Of a stretch of DNA of 64,000 bases, positions 12,645-25,384 are shown piece by piece (the first letter of the stretch is position 1; each line of letters opens with the position of its first letter). The stretch lies in assembly GCA_021904315.1 (NCBI GenBank), contig CM038912.1:14223061-14287060 (forward strand), given 5' to 3'. A model generated the notes under the pieces. That model ran no database searches. It was given only the letters and a program-made list of their open reading frames with translations, and had not been told where the DNA came from. The position numbers and the translations under genes were made by a program. Origin of the DNA: Sphagnum magellanicum. Its lineage: Eukaryota; Streptophyta; Sphagnopsida; Sphagnales; Sphagnaceae.

Positions 12645-15600
12645 CTGCACAGGGGGGGGGAAAAATCATTAAAAGCAATCTACAACATAAGGCAGAAGTA
12701 ACTCCAATAATTCCACTCTATGTATAAAGATCACCAGAGAAATTGAACCATTATACACAAGCTGTGACCCAAGTTTCTGTCACAGTTCCAGAAGCAAACA
12801 GGAAAACTCAGTCGTCATGTTGGCTACTGCTCAAGAGAAAACTCCACATAAACAGTTTGAAGATACCATCAAGTCAGTTCCAGCAAAACTAAATTTACCA
12901 TGACAGGAACAAGTGTGGTCATAACCTTATGAGAATGATTCAGAAAATATCAAACTGTCACCTTCTTCACAAATAGCAGTGACTAGCTGCACATGACTGT
13001 CTACCAACTAGGACCTGTGTAACCAGCTAAGGTCTTTCCTGCCCAGCATCTGATTTATCTGAGACTTTGCCTATTCAAACTCAGCCAAACATCCTATGAA
13101 GAAGAGACTAGAAGAGCATTCATCAAACTGAAAAGAGGACATAGACATCCTGGTTTAGAAAAATTCCACACATTCAGTCAGCCATTGAAAAGAGAATTTA
13201 CAACATATTTACATTCTAATCCTCCTCACCAGTTGAATGTTTTGAGGTGGTGGATGTTGGCAGCTTTTCAGGAGCTGCCAGCCATCTCTTCTTCCACTCC
13301 ATTGTCTCGTCCTTCTCTCGCTTTGCAAACTTGTGGAATGACATGATTTTGGGGAGATCTGGAAGTGAATTTCGCCGTGCTTCTACACTTGCGTATGCCT
13401 GAGTTCACATATCAAAAGCATCAAATTAGGTCAGACATGAAGGCAACATGTATTTACTGGAAGGAAAAGAGGCAGGTGCTGTGGCTAATGAGGTGGTTGT
13501 TGTCAGAAGTTTCTTTACCTCTGCAGCTGCCTGTGCTGCTTCTGCTGCAGCTATTGCCACGAGTTCTACATCTGACAGAACTTCAACATCAAGGCCTCTT
13601 CCACAGGCTTCCACAGCAGGGCTATGATTGTTGGCCTGGGATTCCTCATTTCTTGGTTCATCACCACCTGACACCTGTGCCACACCAACACATCTCATCT
13701 TTTTAACCCTTAACTGCTAGCTTTCCCTCTCTCATTTGTGAAAGAAATAAAAGTGGAAAAGACAATTGCTACGCATATCTAATGATTCAAAAGATCTGCA
13801 AATCACAATGTAAGCTCCTCAATAGTTTCTCTAAAACATCAATAGAGCATCATGAGGATTACAGTAATCTTACCTTGCTCTGACCAGCAGAAAGGGAGTC
13901 ACTAGATGGCGATGCTAAATGGGTAGAAGGCCAGGTCTTTGAATCTCCGATGGTAGGTGTCTTTTGATTGTCTCTTGAGCTTGCCTTGGCAGTGCCAACT
14001 GTGGCATTTGGTGAGCTACTGGCTGGCTTCTTGGTGGGTTTGATCAAACCATGGGTTGCTTTCTCTTTACGGAAAACTTCAATCCAAAGTTTGACCAACT
14101 GCCCTGCAACTGCGCGTATATCACGGCTTGTGTGAACACAGACCTTTTCCTTCACTGTTCGCCCAACACCTGCAACATACAGGAGATCAATTGCAGATTT
14201 TCAGCATAATGGATATGTCTGCAGATAACGCAAACATTGCACATAATTTTGTGCCAACATCCTGTTTCTGAAAGGGCAAGCCCTGAGCTCTCATGGAGAA
14301 CAAAGAATGGTTTAATTAGTTCTGCCCAAAATACAAGGAATAAGCAAAGTAGAATACATAATTCTTTGCAGCTTCTAAGCTTGAAGAAAGATCTTGGTAG
14401 GAAGTGAAAATTATTCACTACTCCAGAGTGGGTCAATGGACAGCACAGAAACAGCAGGACTTGGAAGGAAAGCCAACAGACCAAAACTCAGGAAGGAAAG
14501 CCCATAACCACATGGCCATAGGTGATGGGTACCAGATTGTCGGATAGAAAGCAGGTCAGTAGCCACAACAAGAAGCAGGCGCACACAGTGCCGGAGAAGC
14601 TGTGTTCCATCTTTCCCCATCGAGTCCTGTGAAGCTCACCCATGCCACTCCGTGTCACATTATAGAGCAGAAGCAAGAGGATTTCAGGTTGTTGATTTAG
14701 GGGCTGTTCAGCACAGGAGTTTCATGACATGGACATGGGAGAATCCTCACACCCAATCCACCAGAAAACTATTGACAAGAACTGATTTGAGCTTGCACCC
14801 AGGAGCACAAAATGTAAACCCATTTGTTAGAAAACAGTTACTATGATACACATTTATAATTGCCCACACATGAAGAGTTGCCAGCCAGGGCCCAGTCAGA
14901 AAAGAAAAGCACATTTTGTGATCCTTAAACAAAAACATACCAGAATCCAGTTATTGAGGACAGTGAGACCAGACTTTGTGCCAGCAAAGCCCTTCAGAGA
15001 AGTTACAGGCAGTTGAAGCATCTCTTTGATCAGCAAAAGACGTCCAGCTGTGGTCTTGGCATTCCCAAACATGTCTTTCACTAAATCTGCACGGCTCAGT
15101 GGGCCTTGCTCACCCTCACCCAGAACTGTGTCCCCCCTTAGTACATTCGAAAGCTCACCTGCTGCTAGCCTTTTGACCATATCCCGAACCTGAAGCATTC
15201 ATACAACTTCATCATACACCTCACAGAGATGCTATTCACACTGCAGAAACTAAATGATGGCATACACCAATAATTGGACAGTTTTCACCACAACTGCTAT
15301 GATAATGCACTAGTTGCACGATAGCCTATACAAATAGTGACTTATTTCAGCTTCAAAAGCTGACATTGCAGTCAAAAAAAGAGGCACAAAAGATGAGAGA
15401 TTTTCTTGTCATTAAGTGTTGTACCTCATTTCTCTCACTATCTGACTGGCGCTGAGCAGCTGCTAAAGCTTCAGCCTCGGCAGTTGTATCTCCACGATTC
15501 TCAAGAATGTCCACAATCCTAACTGCCTCCCGAAGCCCACTCATCATGGCACCCCCAACTGTATCTGGGTGCTCCTTACAAGTTGCCTCCCCAGCAAAGA

Positions 15601-18600
15601 AAACACAGTTATCCACAGGCCTCGCAAGAATATCATAATCTTCACCCGATGCCCCCAAAGCCACATAAGAGTAGGCTCCTCGACTGAAGGGATCCAAGCC
15701 CCAATTGGTTACAACAGATGCTATTGGGTTGGGAACTGCAGTCTCCCCAAAGAGCTTCCTCAATATGATAAGGGCATGCTCGATAAGATCAGAACTCTCT
15801 TGATGCTCAACCTCATATGCTGCTTTTCCAACCACAAGGGCTAACAAAATCGGAGCACCACTGGTTCTCTTCAAATTCCAAAACATAAAGCATCGACCTC
15901 TTAATTCTGTGCACTCAGCAGCTGCACCAAAATAGTCAACAGTTTCATCCCAGAATGGGACAGTGAACTCCATGACAACTTTATTCAGAAGTCCAAACCC
16001 AAGACGCTTGATGGAGGCAAGTTTCCAGTCAGGAAGTTGGGGTTCAAAGCGGATGGTTTCTGCCTTCAAACAGCCCAACGGAACAGTGACTAAAACCGCA
16101 TCACCTTCAAATTCATCCCCACATGAAGTCACAACCTTTACCTCCCGCCTCACCTCTCCTTTGATCTTCCCCTCTTTTACACTATAGGCAATTTCTGTTA
16201 CAGTTTGACTGAGGCGGATGTCCAAACCCTCACCTAATGCCTCAATTGCAGTACTGTATCCTTCCTTGATCATGCAATGAGGACCACCAAATCCACCATA
16301 AACATCATCCTGGTTCCAATATGGGAGAGAGACCTCCTTCAATTCTGCAGCACAACCATATTCTAAATTTGCAAAATGCCAGTCCATAATCCTGCGCTCT
16401 AACTGGCTTAAGTTCTGTCCATCTAGGCATTTGAGTGCTCCCAGAAAACCATTATTCAGTAAGACATCTGCAGGCCTGCTCAAATCCTCATTGGTAACCT
16501 CTTCTTCCACCAGTGAATCACATGATGGGTTAATTGCAGAAAGTGTCCTGTCAATGACATCACTTGTTGACGGAATTGCTGCATTCTCATCAATCGTAAG
16601 GGTCTGAAGTGAAAGAAATGTTTCAGAAGGTGTTTCCTCGTTGACTATTGCAGGGAGTGATAAAGAAGAAGATTGAACTGGAACACTGGATCGTCGCCTT
16701 TTCAAAGATTGCTCTAGGCCTTCTTCAAGGGACATCCTCATTGCCGTGTCACCATTTTGAGCCACCAAAGTGACTGTATCATCCAACAGGCTGTTATACT
16801 CTGCCTCTAGGGCAGCATCTATATCTGCTGGAACTTTCTGTCCAGTCACAGAATCATATAGTGGGCAATCTCCCCGTAGTGTTGTGAGTGCTAGACCAAG
16901 TTGCTTGCACAAAAGCGCGGATGGGTCAGCCCTCCTTTCTGTTGCTACGTCTGCCTCCACCCCTGATACTCAAAACATGACATCAACTTCATATTAGGTT
17001 AATGACTCATTCAACAGTATGAGTAATGAGCATCTCATGAGCCCCAGTGCTAACAATACAAAGGGAGAGAGTGAGCAAACCTGTAATAATGCTGGCACCC
17101 AAATCAACAGGTGCTGAAAATGTTGAACGGTCAGTATACACACGACCACCCACACGATCACGTGCCTCCAGAACAGTGACACGGAAACCCATCCGTTGCA
17201 TATGTCTAGCAGCAGATAAACCAGCAGGCCCTGCCCCCACAATAATCACATGCTTTGCTGCCACATGATCCCCATTCATGCTACGATCTCTTTCTAGTTG
17301 TGTTGCTGCGCGTAAGGCGACTAAACCCTCTACGGTTGTATCACACTTATGTAGATTTTGCAACACTTCCGCACTCTTGAATTCATCAAGTTCATCCCTA
17401 CTCAAAGGGGCTTCCATTGGGTCCATAAGCTCCGATTTAGGAGCAACCTTGATTTCCTTCTTGTGATTGAGCCCTGGGCGTTTCCGAGTAAAAACTTGGT
17501 CAAGAGTGGCCATATCATCAATCTCAGTTTCCTCCATGGGTTCTTCAACTTTCACCACCAGCTCCAAGACTGCTTCCTGGTTGGGCAGAGTGAGTAACGT
17601 CTTGGAATGGTCATTTTCATCTTTATTGATGTGTGAAAAACTTGTTTCCACACCCACATTCAGAGTCACATCAATGTCCATGGGGACAGTCTCCCTATCA
17701 CTTGAAGTATTCTTCAGTGAGTCAGCGAGCTTGCCCTCAACCCCTTCACCTGTTCCTATCATGTTCCTGTCAAAGCTTCCAGCTCTTTGCAGATTCAAAC
17801 AATCATTATCAACCTCCTCTTTAGTGGTTGCTACACCCGGTTCTCCTCGTATTTGTCCTGTTGAAGAATGCTGTCCAATGTCAATTACATACAGTTGTGG
17901 TTTGGGGATCTATGAAGGGTGTCACAAAGTCAGCACAAGCCTAGATAAGTGTTGACCCACACAGAAACTGCAAGAATCTTCTTCATCAACAATAACAACT
18001 GAATGCCAAAGGAGAGAATACAACTGACCAAGTATCAAAGCCACCTCCTCCGCAGCCTCCATCTCTGCTCCTTCAAACATCAACTCTCGTTCACCATCTT
18101 CACTTTGGCTGCCACCAAAAGGACCCTGGCCTTCTTCTGGTGTTGCTCTCTTTAGTCGCTTAGTTGGCACACCTATATTGATGTACCCCTGGTATTCAAG
18201 CAGACAATAATACTTGAAAGACTGAAGAAGTTAAACAAGATATATCCAAGAAGTGCGATGAATGTGAAAGAGCATTGAATAAGTAACTAAGCTTGCACCC
18301 ATTGACAGATTGAAACCTAAAACACAAGTTTCTGCTAAGCAACCAAAAAGAAGGGAAACGTACATGGTAATCCAAGAACTTGTGGATCTCACGTATGAGA
18401 GAAGCCCGAGGGGGTTCATCATTTGTAGGTGAAGACAATACACCACAGTCAGTGACCATCAGCAAATGCTTCACATTCCTTTCCCATAACCCCAGGACCA
18501 GGTTCCTGTAACCACCAGCATTTGACGCCATTTCAAAATCCGAACTACAAAAAATAACCCACTTTATGGGTACCGCAAACCCCAGAAGCTACAACAACCC

Positions 18601-20441
18601 CAACCAGATTACCTTTGGTTATGTCCAGTATGATGCACCATGGGTCCAAAATACTGTCATAAACAGAAAGACTAGCAGCACCCTGTGACTTTAGCTTCTC
18701 CCATATTCACAACAATAAACTTATCCCAAACCTTTGATATTGTGCACCAGCAATATCCAAGAAGTGTTCTAGTTTTAGTGGTGACTGTTGTCACTGTCTT
18801 AGCAAGAATACATAGTAGGATATGTTCCATAGTCACCCTGAAGTGTAGAAATGCACAGGCAACATAATCTTGCTTATACATCTGTGATATAGTCGAATCC
18901 ATCAAACTTTGTGTTAGCAATCCTTGCTTTGATTGAAGAAAGAAAGACAGAAACATGCAACATGCAACATGTCTACCAAGCAACATACTAGATAGGTAAA
19001 TTAGTCTGGAACCTGCACTCAAGATACTCTTGAAGGCCACCCCGCCGCCTCAAGGCATCTTTAAAGCAGATCCGTTCGGCAGCATTAGGAGCTCGAGCTC
19101 GAAGCCCAGCAGCTACAGCAGCCGCCTCCCCTGGTAGCACCTGACCTTGAGACAGGCTTATCAAGCCAGCCCTACTGCGTCCCCTACTCAATCTGTCTTT
19201 CTCAGGGTGCCAGTTCCAATCAGCAGGAGCCTCTGCCTCCCCCATAATAACATCCCACTCCATGTCTCCCTCGTATGCCATATCTTCATGCCTGCCACTC
19301 AAATGTGCAAAATAATTGAAGCAATATCAAACCACGCCATTCCATTTGGTAAACATGCTGTAGGCAAAGAGGGAGCAAGTACTCAAAACATAACTGCAAT
19401 CTGCACCTTGCAGACTCCCATCCTTAACAACAACATATGATGTCTTGATATTTCCCAAAAGATTTTAGACGATACATTGACCAGAAGTAGCCTTCTGTAT
19501 GTTTGCCTAGTTTAAAGCTTGAGATCATACCTCCGCTTCTTAACTTGACGAGAGGCACGCCGACCTTCTGAAATCTTCCTGGAACTTCTTTCATTAATTG
19601 TGTTTGGAGTGGTTTTCAAAACAGCCATAGCCATAGCTCCTTCAATGGCCACCCCTACTCCATTTGAATGAAGATGTGTAGAAACCCCATTTGTGTACTC
19701 TGGCCTGTTTTTTAGATCTGATTTATGTTGCTCCACACCAGCAGGTGACACAGAAGAGTTCTGCTGGAGTTCCCTTGTTGAAGCTTTTAAATCCATAGTT
19801 CCCCTTTTGAGTGGAGCTGACAGCAAGCAATTCTCTTTATAGTCTTTCAGATCCCTTAGCACCTTCGAATCGGTGGTGCTTTCAGGATTTTCAGGCTTGA
19901 TTAGGGTTTGAAGATCAGCAGCAGAAGAAGCCAGTGACACAGATAACAACTCATCACAACTAGAGCCTTGAAGAAGCTTGGGAGCCTTGAGAACTTGACT
20001 TGCATTCATGGAACTGTACCCTCCTCCATCCAACTGTCTGTCAGACTTATCCACATCTTCTTTCACCAAGGATAAGGTCATTATTCCACTGTTTCCTCCA
20101 TCACCTTCTTCCTTGCTGGCAGCCACCAATTTGGACAGATCCATTGCCACTGCTGATGCCGCTTCATGCAGCACATCCAGAGTCTCTAAAACTTTATCAC
20201 TTGAAGTTTCCCGAGAAATGGAGATTCCATTATGCAACTTGGAAGCATGTAGATTGCTGCTGCCAGTGGTGGTGGTGTCTTCACCAGCAACAGCAACAAC
20301 ACCACTAGGACAGACCGGCTTGGAATAAGAGTCTAGTAAATGATGCGAGTCCAGGGTAACTCGCGAGATGGCCGATGGGACAGAGATGAAATTCTCTGGT
20401 GCCATCTGAAGTATCTGGACCTGTGTGTCCTTCTCCTCCAT
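11565..20441 (-). CDS. LDL3: Lysine-specific histone demethylase 1 homolog 3 (LDL3-like)
   Basis: This is a FAD-dependent nuclear amine oxidase. Arabidopsis LDL3 removes H3K4me2 during transcription. I placed 14 coding exons, all joining in frame at GT-AG sites: 20441-19531, 19291-19013, 18505-18364, 18188-18000, 17909-17081, 16962-15425, 15189-14941, 14626-14533, 14169-13874, 13674-13519, 13398-13230, 12644-12094, 11923-11849 and 11621-11565. They total 5,535 nt, about 1,844 aa, longer than the roughly 1,630 aa I recall for Arabidopsis. An in-frame TGA 12 bases upstream supports the start. Exons 2-4 carry the SWIRM domain. Near residue 727 is the FAD motif [15 protein letters not shown]. Near 1109 is GFGLLNKVV, whose Lys matches the catalytic Lys of human LSD1. 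Near 1237 is [19 protein letters not shown]. There is no LSD1 tower. The C-terminus resembles an SRI domain (RNA polymerase II binding). The weakest junction is the exon 4 donor at 17999. Confidence 0.93.
12645..12664 (-). other. C-run polypyrimidine tract at an LDL3 acceptor
   Basis: On the coding strand the intron before exon 12 ends with four T, then nine to ten C, then TGTGCAG. Homopolymeric C next to an acceptor is unusual in an otherwise T-rich set of tracts. It makes this junction prone to sequencing or replication slippage, although the exon boundary itself (12644) keeps the frame. Confidence 0.6.
18364..19291 (-). other. SWIRM domain exons of LDL3
   Basis: Exons 2 and 3 (19291-19013 and 18505-18364) and the start of exon 4 encode a SWIRM module. 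An Ala-rich segment runs into [15 protein letters not shown], followed by [16 protein letters not shown], then [25 protein letters not shown] domains in the LSD1/LDL family help position the oxidase on nucleosomes or partner proteins. The junctions CGG AG|G CAT, TGC AG|G AAC and CAT|GGG all restore the frame, and both donors and acceptors fit consensus. Confidence 0.88.
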
Positions 20442-21400
20442 TAGGTCCCCAGATCATACTACCCTACTACTACTCTCCATGCCATAGAAAAACCTCCATG
20501 CAGCTGCTGCCATTGAAACTCCATAGCCAATCAAACCTTACTGGACTAAATTTACCCGTTCCTTGCATCCCAACCAGTCTCCTGCAGCTTTGGCAAAAGA
20601 CCCTTCAATCCTTGCACACTTCCCCTACGCAATAGAAATATCATAACCTTCATTCTCATCCCCCCCACCCGCCTGCCCTACTGTCCACTAGCTGTGTCCC
20701 CTCCTCGGAATCCTCTCCTTTTTCTTCATTCTCTTCAGCTGCAGCAGCCTCCACAGCTCAGTTTCTCACCCAACCTGCCTCGAATTCGTAACCAAATCCT
20801 CAGAAAATCAACAAGAGAGAGGGGAGAGAGAAAAAGGAACCACACAAACGATGAGAAGAAAAGAGAAAACAGGAGAGAGATCGGTACACATACCTCTCAC
20901 AAGGGGAGACAGGAACAAGAGAGACAGGAACAGAAGAAAGAGCGACTGCTTCCTCCCCCACCCACCGCTGAGCCTCGGGACGAGAGAATTTTTTTTTTAG
21001 GGATTTAGGTTTAGAGAGAGAGAGAGAGAGAGAACAAAAGGCAGAAGTAGCAACAGCAACTGGCAGGCAAACGAACTGGGTATACTGAAAACGGATTTGG
21101 GAGAACCTGGTTTCAATAGAGAGCTCACGAAATGCACATTTCTTTGGCGATGAAGAGGAGAAACATGTTCAGAATAGGGTCGAGCTTGCGCGTGCCATCG
21201 CTGAGGAGGGAGAGGAGCGGCCACCAGGAGCAGCAGCAGCAGCGCCATGCGCGTGCCTGGTAAGGGGAGGCGCTTGCTGGCTGGCTGGTTCTTCCATTCT
21301 TCGTGGATGACTGTCATCCACCTCCACAACTAGTCCGGGCTCCATCCACCGTTTTACTGATGAATGATTTTCATCCTCTCCTTTCATCGATTTTCTTCAA
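20442..21400 (-). promoter_or_regulatory. LDL3 leader and promoter region with (CT)n tract
   Basis: Reading toward the gene, this stretch is richer in G and C than its surroundings. It holds GCTGCT-rich sequence near 21232-21247, a perfect (CT)n tract at 21013-21033 and 'CTAAACCTAAATCCCTAAA', which resembles but does not match a plant telo-box. A good donor (GAG|GTATGTG) at about 20894 suggests a 5'-UTR intron ending before 20441. Short upstream open frames are present, including one of 72 codons at 21387-21169. No clear TATA box is seen, as is common for broadly expressed plant genes. Confidence 0.5.
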
Positions 21401-21420
21401 TAAATAAAAGGCAGACAAAT

Positions 21421-23280
21421 AAATAACACACAAATATTTATGAAAGATACTTATTTCTCTTTTAAATGTTAAAATCGATTCGCCCATGAACTCTACTTAA
21501 ATAATATTTAAATTAAAAAATCGAACTAGACTTGTCACCCCATCCTCTTTCAAATTATGAAATAGAAATAATAGTATATTGAATTTTTCCTTACCAACAT
21601 GTTGAAGTCATTCTTATACATTCAAAACAGTAGCATCCTTGTATGAGTCACAAGATTGATGTAACTTCAAACACATACAAAAATCAAATTGTTCATAACC
21701 AAAAATACAACATGATTGTCAAGAGAAAGGATTGGGTTCATCTTTATGTAGCGTAACAATGAGAGGAAATGTGTTGCTAATAGGAAGCCCAATAAGCATT
21801 CCAAAACATCTTCATGAAGTTTAAGACCAAATTGCAATGATATTTTACAATGATAGTGAAATTATTTGTGTAAAAAAAAAAATGCACAATATTTGAAAAT
21901 TATGACAACATATTAATATAGGCTTACAAGGACCCAATGCCCATTGCATGGTTCATTTGTGATAAGGATGTGTCTTTATCACTATTAGCTAACATACAAA
22001 ATTGGTCATTGGGTAGTGTTAGGAAACTAGTTTTGCTTCTTGTGCATGTGTCAACCCAAGTGGTCATGGACTCAGTGCACAACTATGTGAATGCAAATTT
22101 GTAACCATAATCGTCAGCCAAGCTACAATGCACATCATTATATGAACTAATGATTTGCAAATGCAACAAGGTGGAAGCTAAGGGCTTTGGATTCATCAAT
22201 TACAAGTTTGTGAAACCACATCAAGTCCAACAATTAGAAGGGTTTTCTTTCTTAATTTTGTACACCTAAAATGGGTAAGAGATGATCAAACATGGTGATT
22301 GGATGGTGCTTGACATTTTTGCAAAAACAAACAAAGTTGAAATGATTGTGCAAAGTAATAACAAACATTTATGGCACCTTAACTATTTGCATATTTGGTA
22401 ACACATCATGTTTCAAAATGTGCTTGAAAAGCCTATTGTTTTATAATTAATACAAGAATGGTTAGTGAAAGCTAAGGTCACAATTGACTAAAGTGTGAGA
22501 TTGAGGATTCAAGGTGTGACCAACATCATTCAAGGTACGAGGATATGTTCAAGTCACATTCTTGACTATTTTTCCATGAATTTAATCTTTTACATTGCTA
22601 ACCTCATTTCTAAAAATGGTTCATGCTTATAGACATTAGAACATGATGCAATCTTCCTTTGAAACAAACACCCTTCTTCCAAGTAGGTCTTTTAATCGCA
22701 TATTTTGAAACATCAAGATGGAAAAAACATGTGACCATCCATGGTTCCACATTACTTATATGTCAAAGGGAACATAATTTCCTTCATCACTCTTCCATGC
22801 AATGATTCCCACCAATTTTGATCCATTACCTTCTCCTTGTTTTCAAAGGTATTTTGCATGGCATGATTTGTAAGAATCTCCTTTGAGTCTTTTAGGGTGT
22901 TTGCAAGCTAAAATGGAATAGTTGTGTGTTCATTAATGAATCCATACCAATGTTTTTAAAAAAGGTATATGACTATCCACAAAAGGATAGCCATTGGATT
23001 TACTAGGTCGACTTAATTTAGATCATTCTTTTATTAGACATTAATGATTTAGCACATGCTTCAAATTGTAAAGTGTTGATTATAATGTGGATCCTCAACA
23101 CTCTTCTTACACTCAAAATGTCAATCACATGATTAGGTTCACATCACTTTATATTTTTGTGTTGAAACTTAAAGTGTATTAAAGGCATCATGGCATGGCA
23201 GGGCCCACTTTCAAATGTTTGCAAATCTAATAACTTGACACAGAAAGTAAAGCATGAGGGTGAGACACATTTGAAAGGCA
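21421..23280. other. AT-rich intergenic DNA, no gene seen
   Basis: Low-complexity AT-rich sequence upstream of LDL3. No domain motif, TIR pair or LTR end was recognised. Confidence 0.5.
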
Positions 23281-23284
23281 AAAT

Positions 23285-23730
23285 AGGCTTGGTTTTGTCA
23301 CTCCCTTGTATGCTCCTATACCTAAGCTTGGAGATGGTAGTCTGATGTCCAAAAAGAACTTTATAAAAAAATATGACTTTTATTATGAAGGTTTAAGTCC
23401 AAAGTGTGTCGAAGTGTCAAGGGACATTTCTTTGGAGGACATTGATAAGATTTTTGGTCTTATTGTGAATAAGAACAAATACAATTATGAGTTCATAAAG
23501 GACCCTCTATTTATTAAGAAAATAAAAACTTTCCACCCTTGTATGCTAGCATCAAGGTTGATATTTTAGGAATGGTGAGAGGACTAGCTTGCAAGAAGAT
23601 GGGGAAACAAATGAATTGGGGTATGTATGCCAAATGGACCAACAATGAATATCAACATCACAAATCAAGGTCATCCTTTGAGCAAATTGATGTCATTAAC
23701 TCTAATGAAGAAGGGATTGAAAGGCTCTAG
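23285..23730 (+). pseudogene. Frameshifted relic ORF, unknown protein
   Basis: Two overlapping plus-strand frames (23306-23569 and 23539-23730) read as one protein if a single frameshift near 23535 is assumed. The first contains YAPIPKLGDGSLMSKKN and LEDIDKIFGLIVNKNKYN. The second contains ACKKMGKQMNWGMYAKW. Residue use looks like a real, basic, soluble protein and not random AT-rich sequence. I recognise no family. The setting suggests a transposon-derived ORF. Confidence 0.4.
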
Positions 23731-24075
23731 ACAAAAGAGGTGCATGGTCACTTAGTAGTCAAATGCACAAGTATAGCACCCCCATAGTTTATTCCATGAT
23801 TTTTTTATTACAATGTCAACTTGATCACTTTCAAGGCATCAAAGCCTTGATAGTTGCTTGGGATTTTTAGCAAGTCTTTTAGTTTTGTTTTTGTTGATCT
23901 TGCACTTCATTTGTCTATAAATAGCTTTTCAACGATGTTAAACAACATCTACTTAATTTCGATGATTGCTTTCACTATGCATTGTGTGTTTTGGCTTACC
24001 TTAAAAACCTTGTGTTTTTACATTTTTGAACCCAAATAGCTTCAAATTAGTGGACTTGATTCATTTGAACATCAA

Positions 24076-24640
24076 ATGCCACATCATCAAAACTTTGGAA
24101 GTGTTTCAGTGAATCGATGGTTTTTTAATTCAATCATTCCAAAAAATTTATATGTGAGTGTAGTTTATTATTTAAAGTTTGTTAATAGTTTTTTTGTGAT
24201 GGTTGGTGTTGTTGTTGAAGAACTAGAACACCACATTGCAATGGCAAAAGCTCAATTCAAAATGGCGAATGAAAGCTTGGCCATTGCCAAAACAAAAAAA
24301 GATGCCTCTATTGTGGCTGCACAAAAGGTGTGCAACCAAATGGAAGATTAAAACAATCATTTACTAGAGGTAAAAGCAACCCTACAACCCTAAATTGCAA
24401 AAATGGATAACAACCTTGAGGAAATAGAAAACTAAGAATAACAAATTAACACACAAAAATGGGTTATGATTTCATTCAAAGGCTTTACAAAAGAGGGCGT
24501 CTCTACTTATGAAAAGTTAAATAAGGCTTTAGATAGTGTAGGTGGGGCTTTGTATGCCTTAGAAAAGAATTATCAATCACCCAAAGAACTGACAATGTTA
24601 CATAATCCATCTTTAGCAAATTCAAAAAGGATTGGTTAAT
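24076..24640 (+). pseudogene. Broken ORF with coiled-coil character, unknown
   Basis: The frame 24076-24351 ends in a helix-forming stretch (VEELEHHIAMAKAQFKMANE, then ASIVAAQKVCNQMED). After the stop the same frame continues with lysine- and leucine-rich segments up to about 24640, broken by two more stops. The heptad-like pattern suggests a former coiled-coil protein, perhaps the same decayed element as the relic at 23285-23730. No family was recognised. Confidence 0.35.
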
Positions 24641-24867
24641 TCAACTTATATTCCCTTTTGATCAACTACTTTAAAAATTATCAATGAACCAACTTGTTTA
24701 TGGGTTGAGAATTGCTCTTTTTGCATATTAGGGTTTAAGGATGTGTGGGCCAGACAAATTACATCTTGTAAACATATTTACCATGGTTGGCGCACATTTG
24801 TCCACTTTAGTGAATCCACAAAGTGCATTGATGCTTTGTGTGGGGAAGAAATGCATGAAGGTTAGTG

Positions 24868-25017
24868 CACTACAACAAAAGGTGTCCTTGTATGAAGTGA
24901 TTTCACTATATTTTGGGTGAATTCATTGGTCTTAATAAATGGGAACTAATTGGAAAGCAATGAATTCACTGGTCTAATGAATGGGGACTAGTGAAATTAC
25001 ACCCACATTTTGTAGTG
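24868..25017. mobile_element. CACTA-type MITE, 150 bp, TSD GTG
   Basis: The element begins CACTACAACAAAA and ends, as the reverse complement, CACTACAAAATG. GTG flanks it on both sides (24865-24867 and 25018-25020), as expected for the 3-bp target duplication of CACTA elements. Inside are two diverged direct copies of a 'GAATTCAYTGGTCT' segment. It is too short to encode a transposase, so it would be non-autonomous. Confidence 0.85.
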
Positions 25018-25384
25018 GTGGAGGAAATGTGTAGGAATCATTAAGCCCATGAGTGGAACAATGTTAGAGCCCCCAAAAAACCTACCATCAAAGAGACATG
25101 GTGAAGTCATGGATAAAATACATATATAAAAACTTGACACTTGCATTGCTACCATATGGCTTTCTATATATAAGCAGCTAGTTGTAAAAATGCATTTTAA
25201 TGGTACATTTCATAGTTCCCCACTTCTGGGTATTGAATTTCCATCCCAAGTTAACAATGAAGATCATGTGAAGTTCTTGGTTGTTTACTATAAGTCTTTG
25301 ATTGTGCTAGTCTAATTACATTCAAATATAATTATAACTTGCTTTGTTATCTTGAATTTGTGTACAATAAGTGATAGCTTATGT

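Noticed and set aside
15569..17955. Several plus-strand open frames of 60-162 codons opposite LDL3
   Set aside because: They are the complement of well-supported LDL3 exons and have no recognisable protein content.
20694..21387. Open frames in the LDL3 leader on both strands (up to 110 codons)
   Set aside because: They lie in GC-richer, low-complexity 5' sequence with CT/GCA repeats; at most one could be an upstream ORF.
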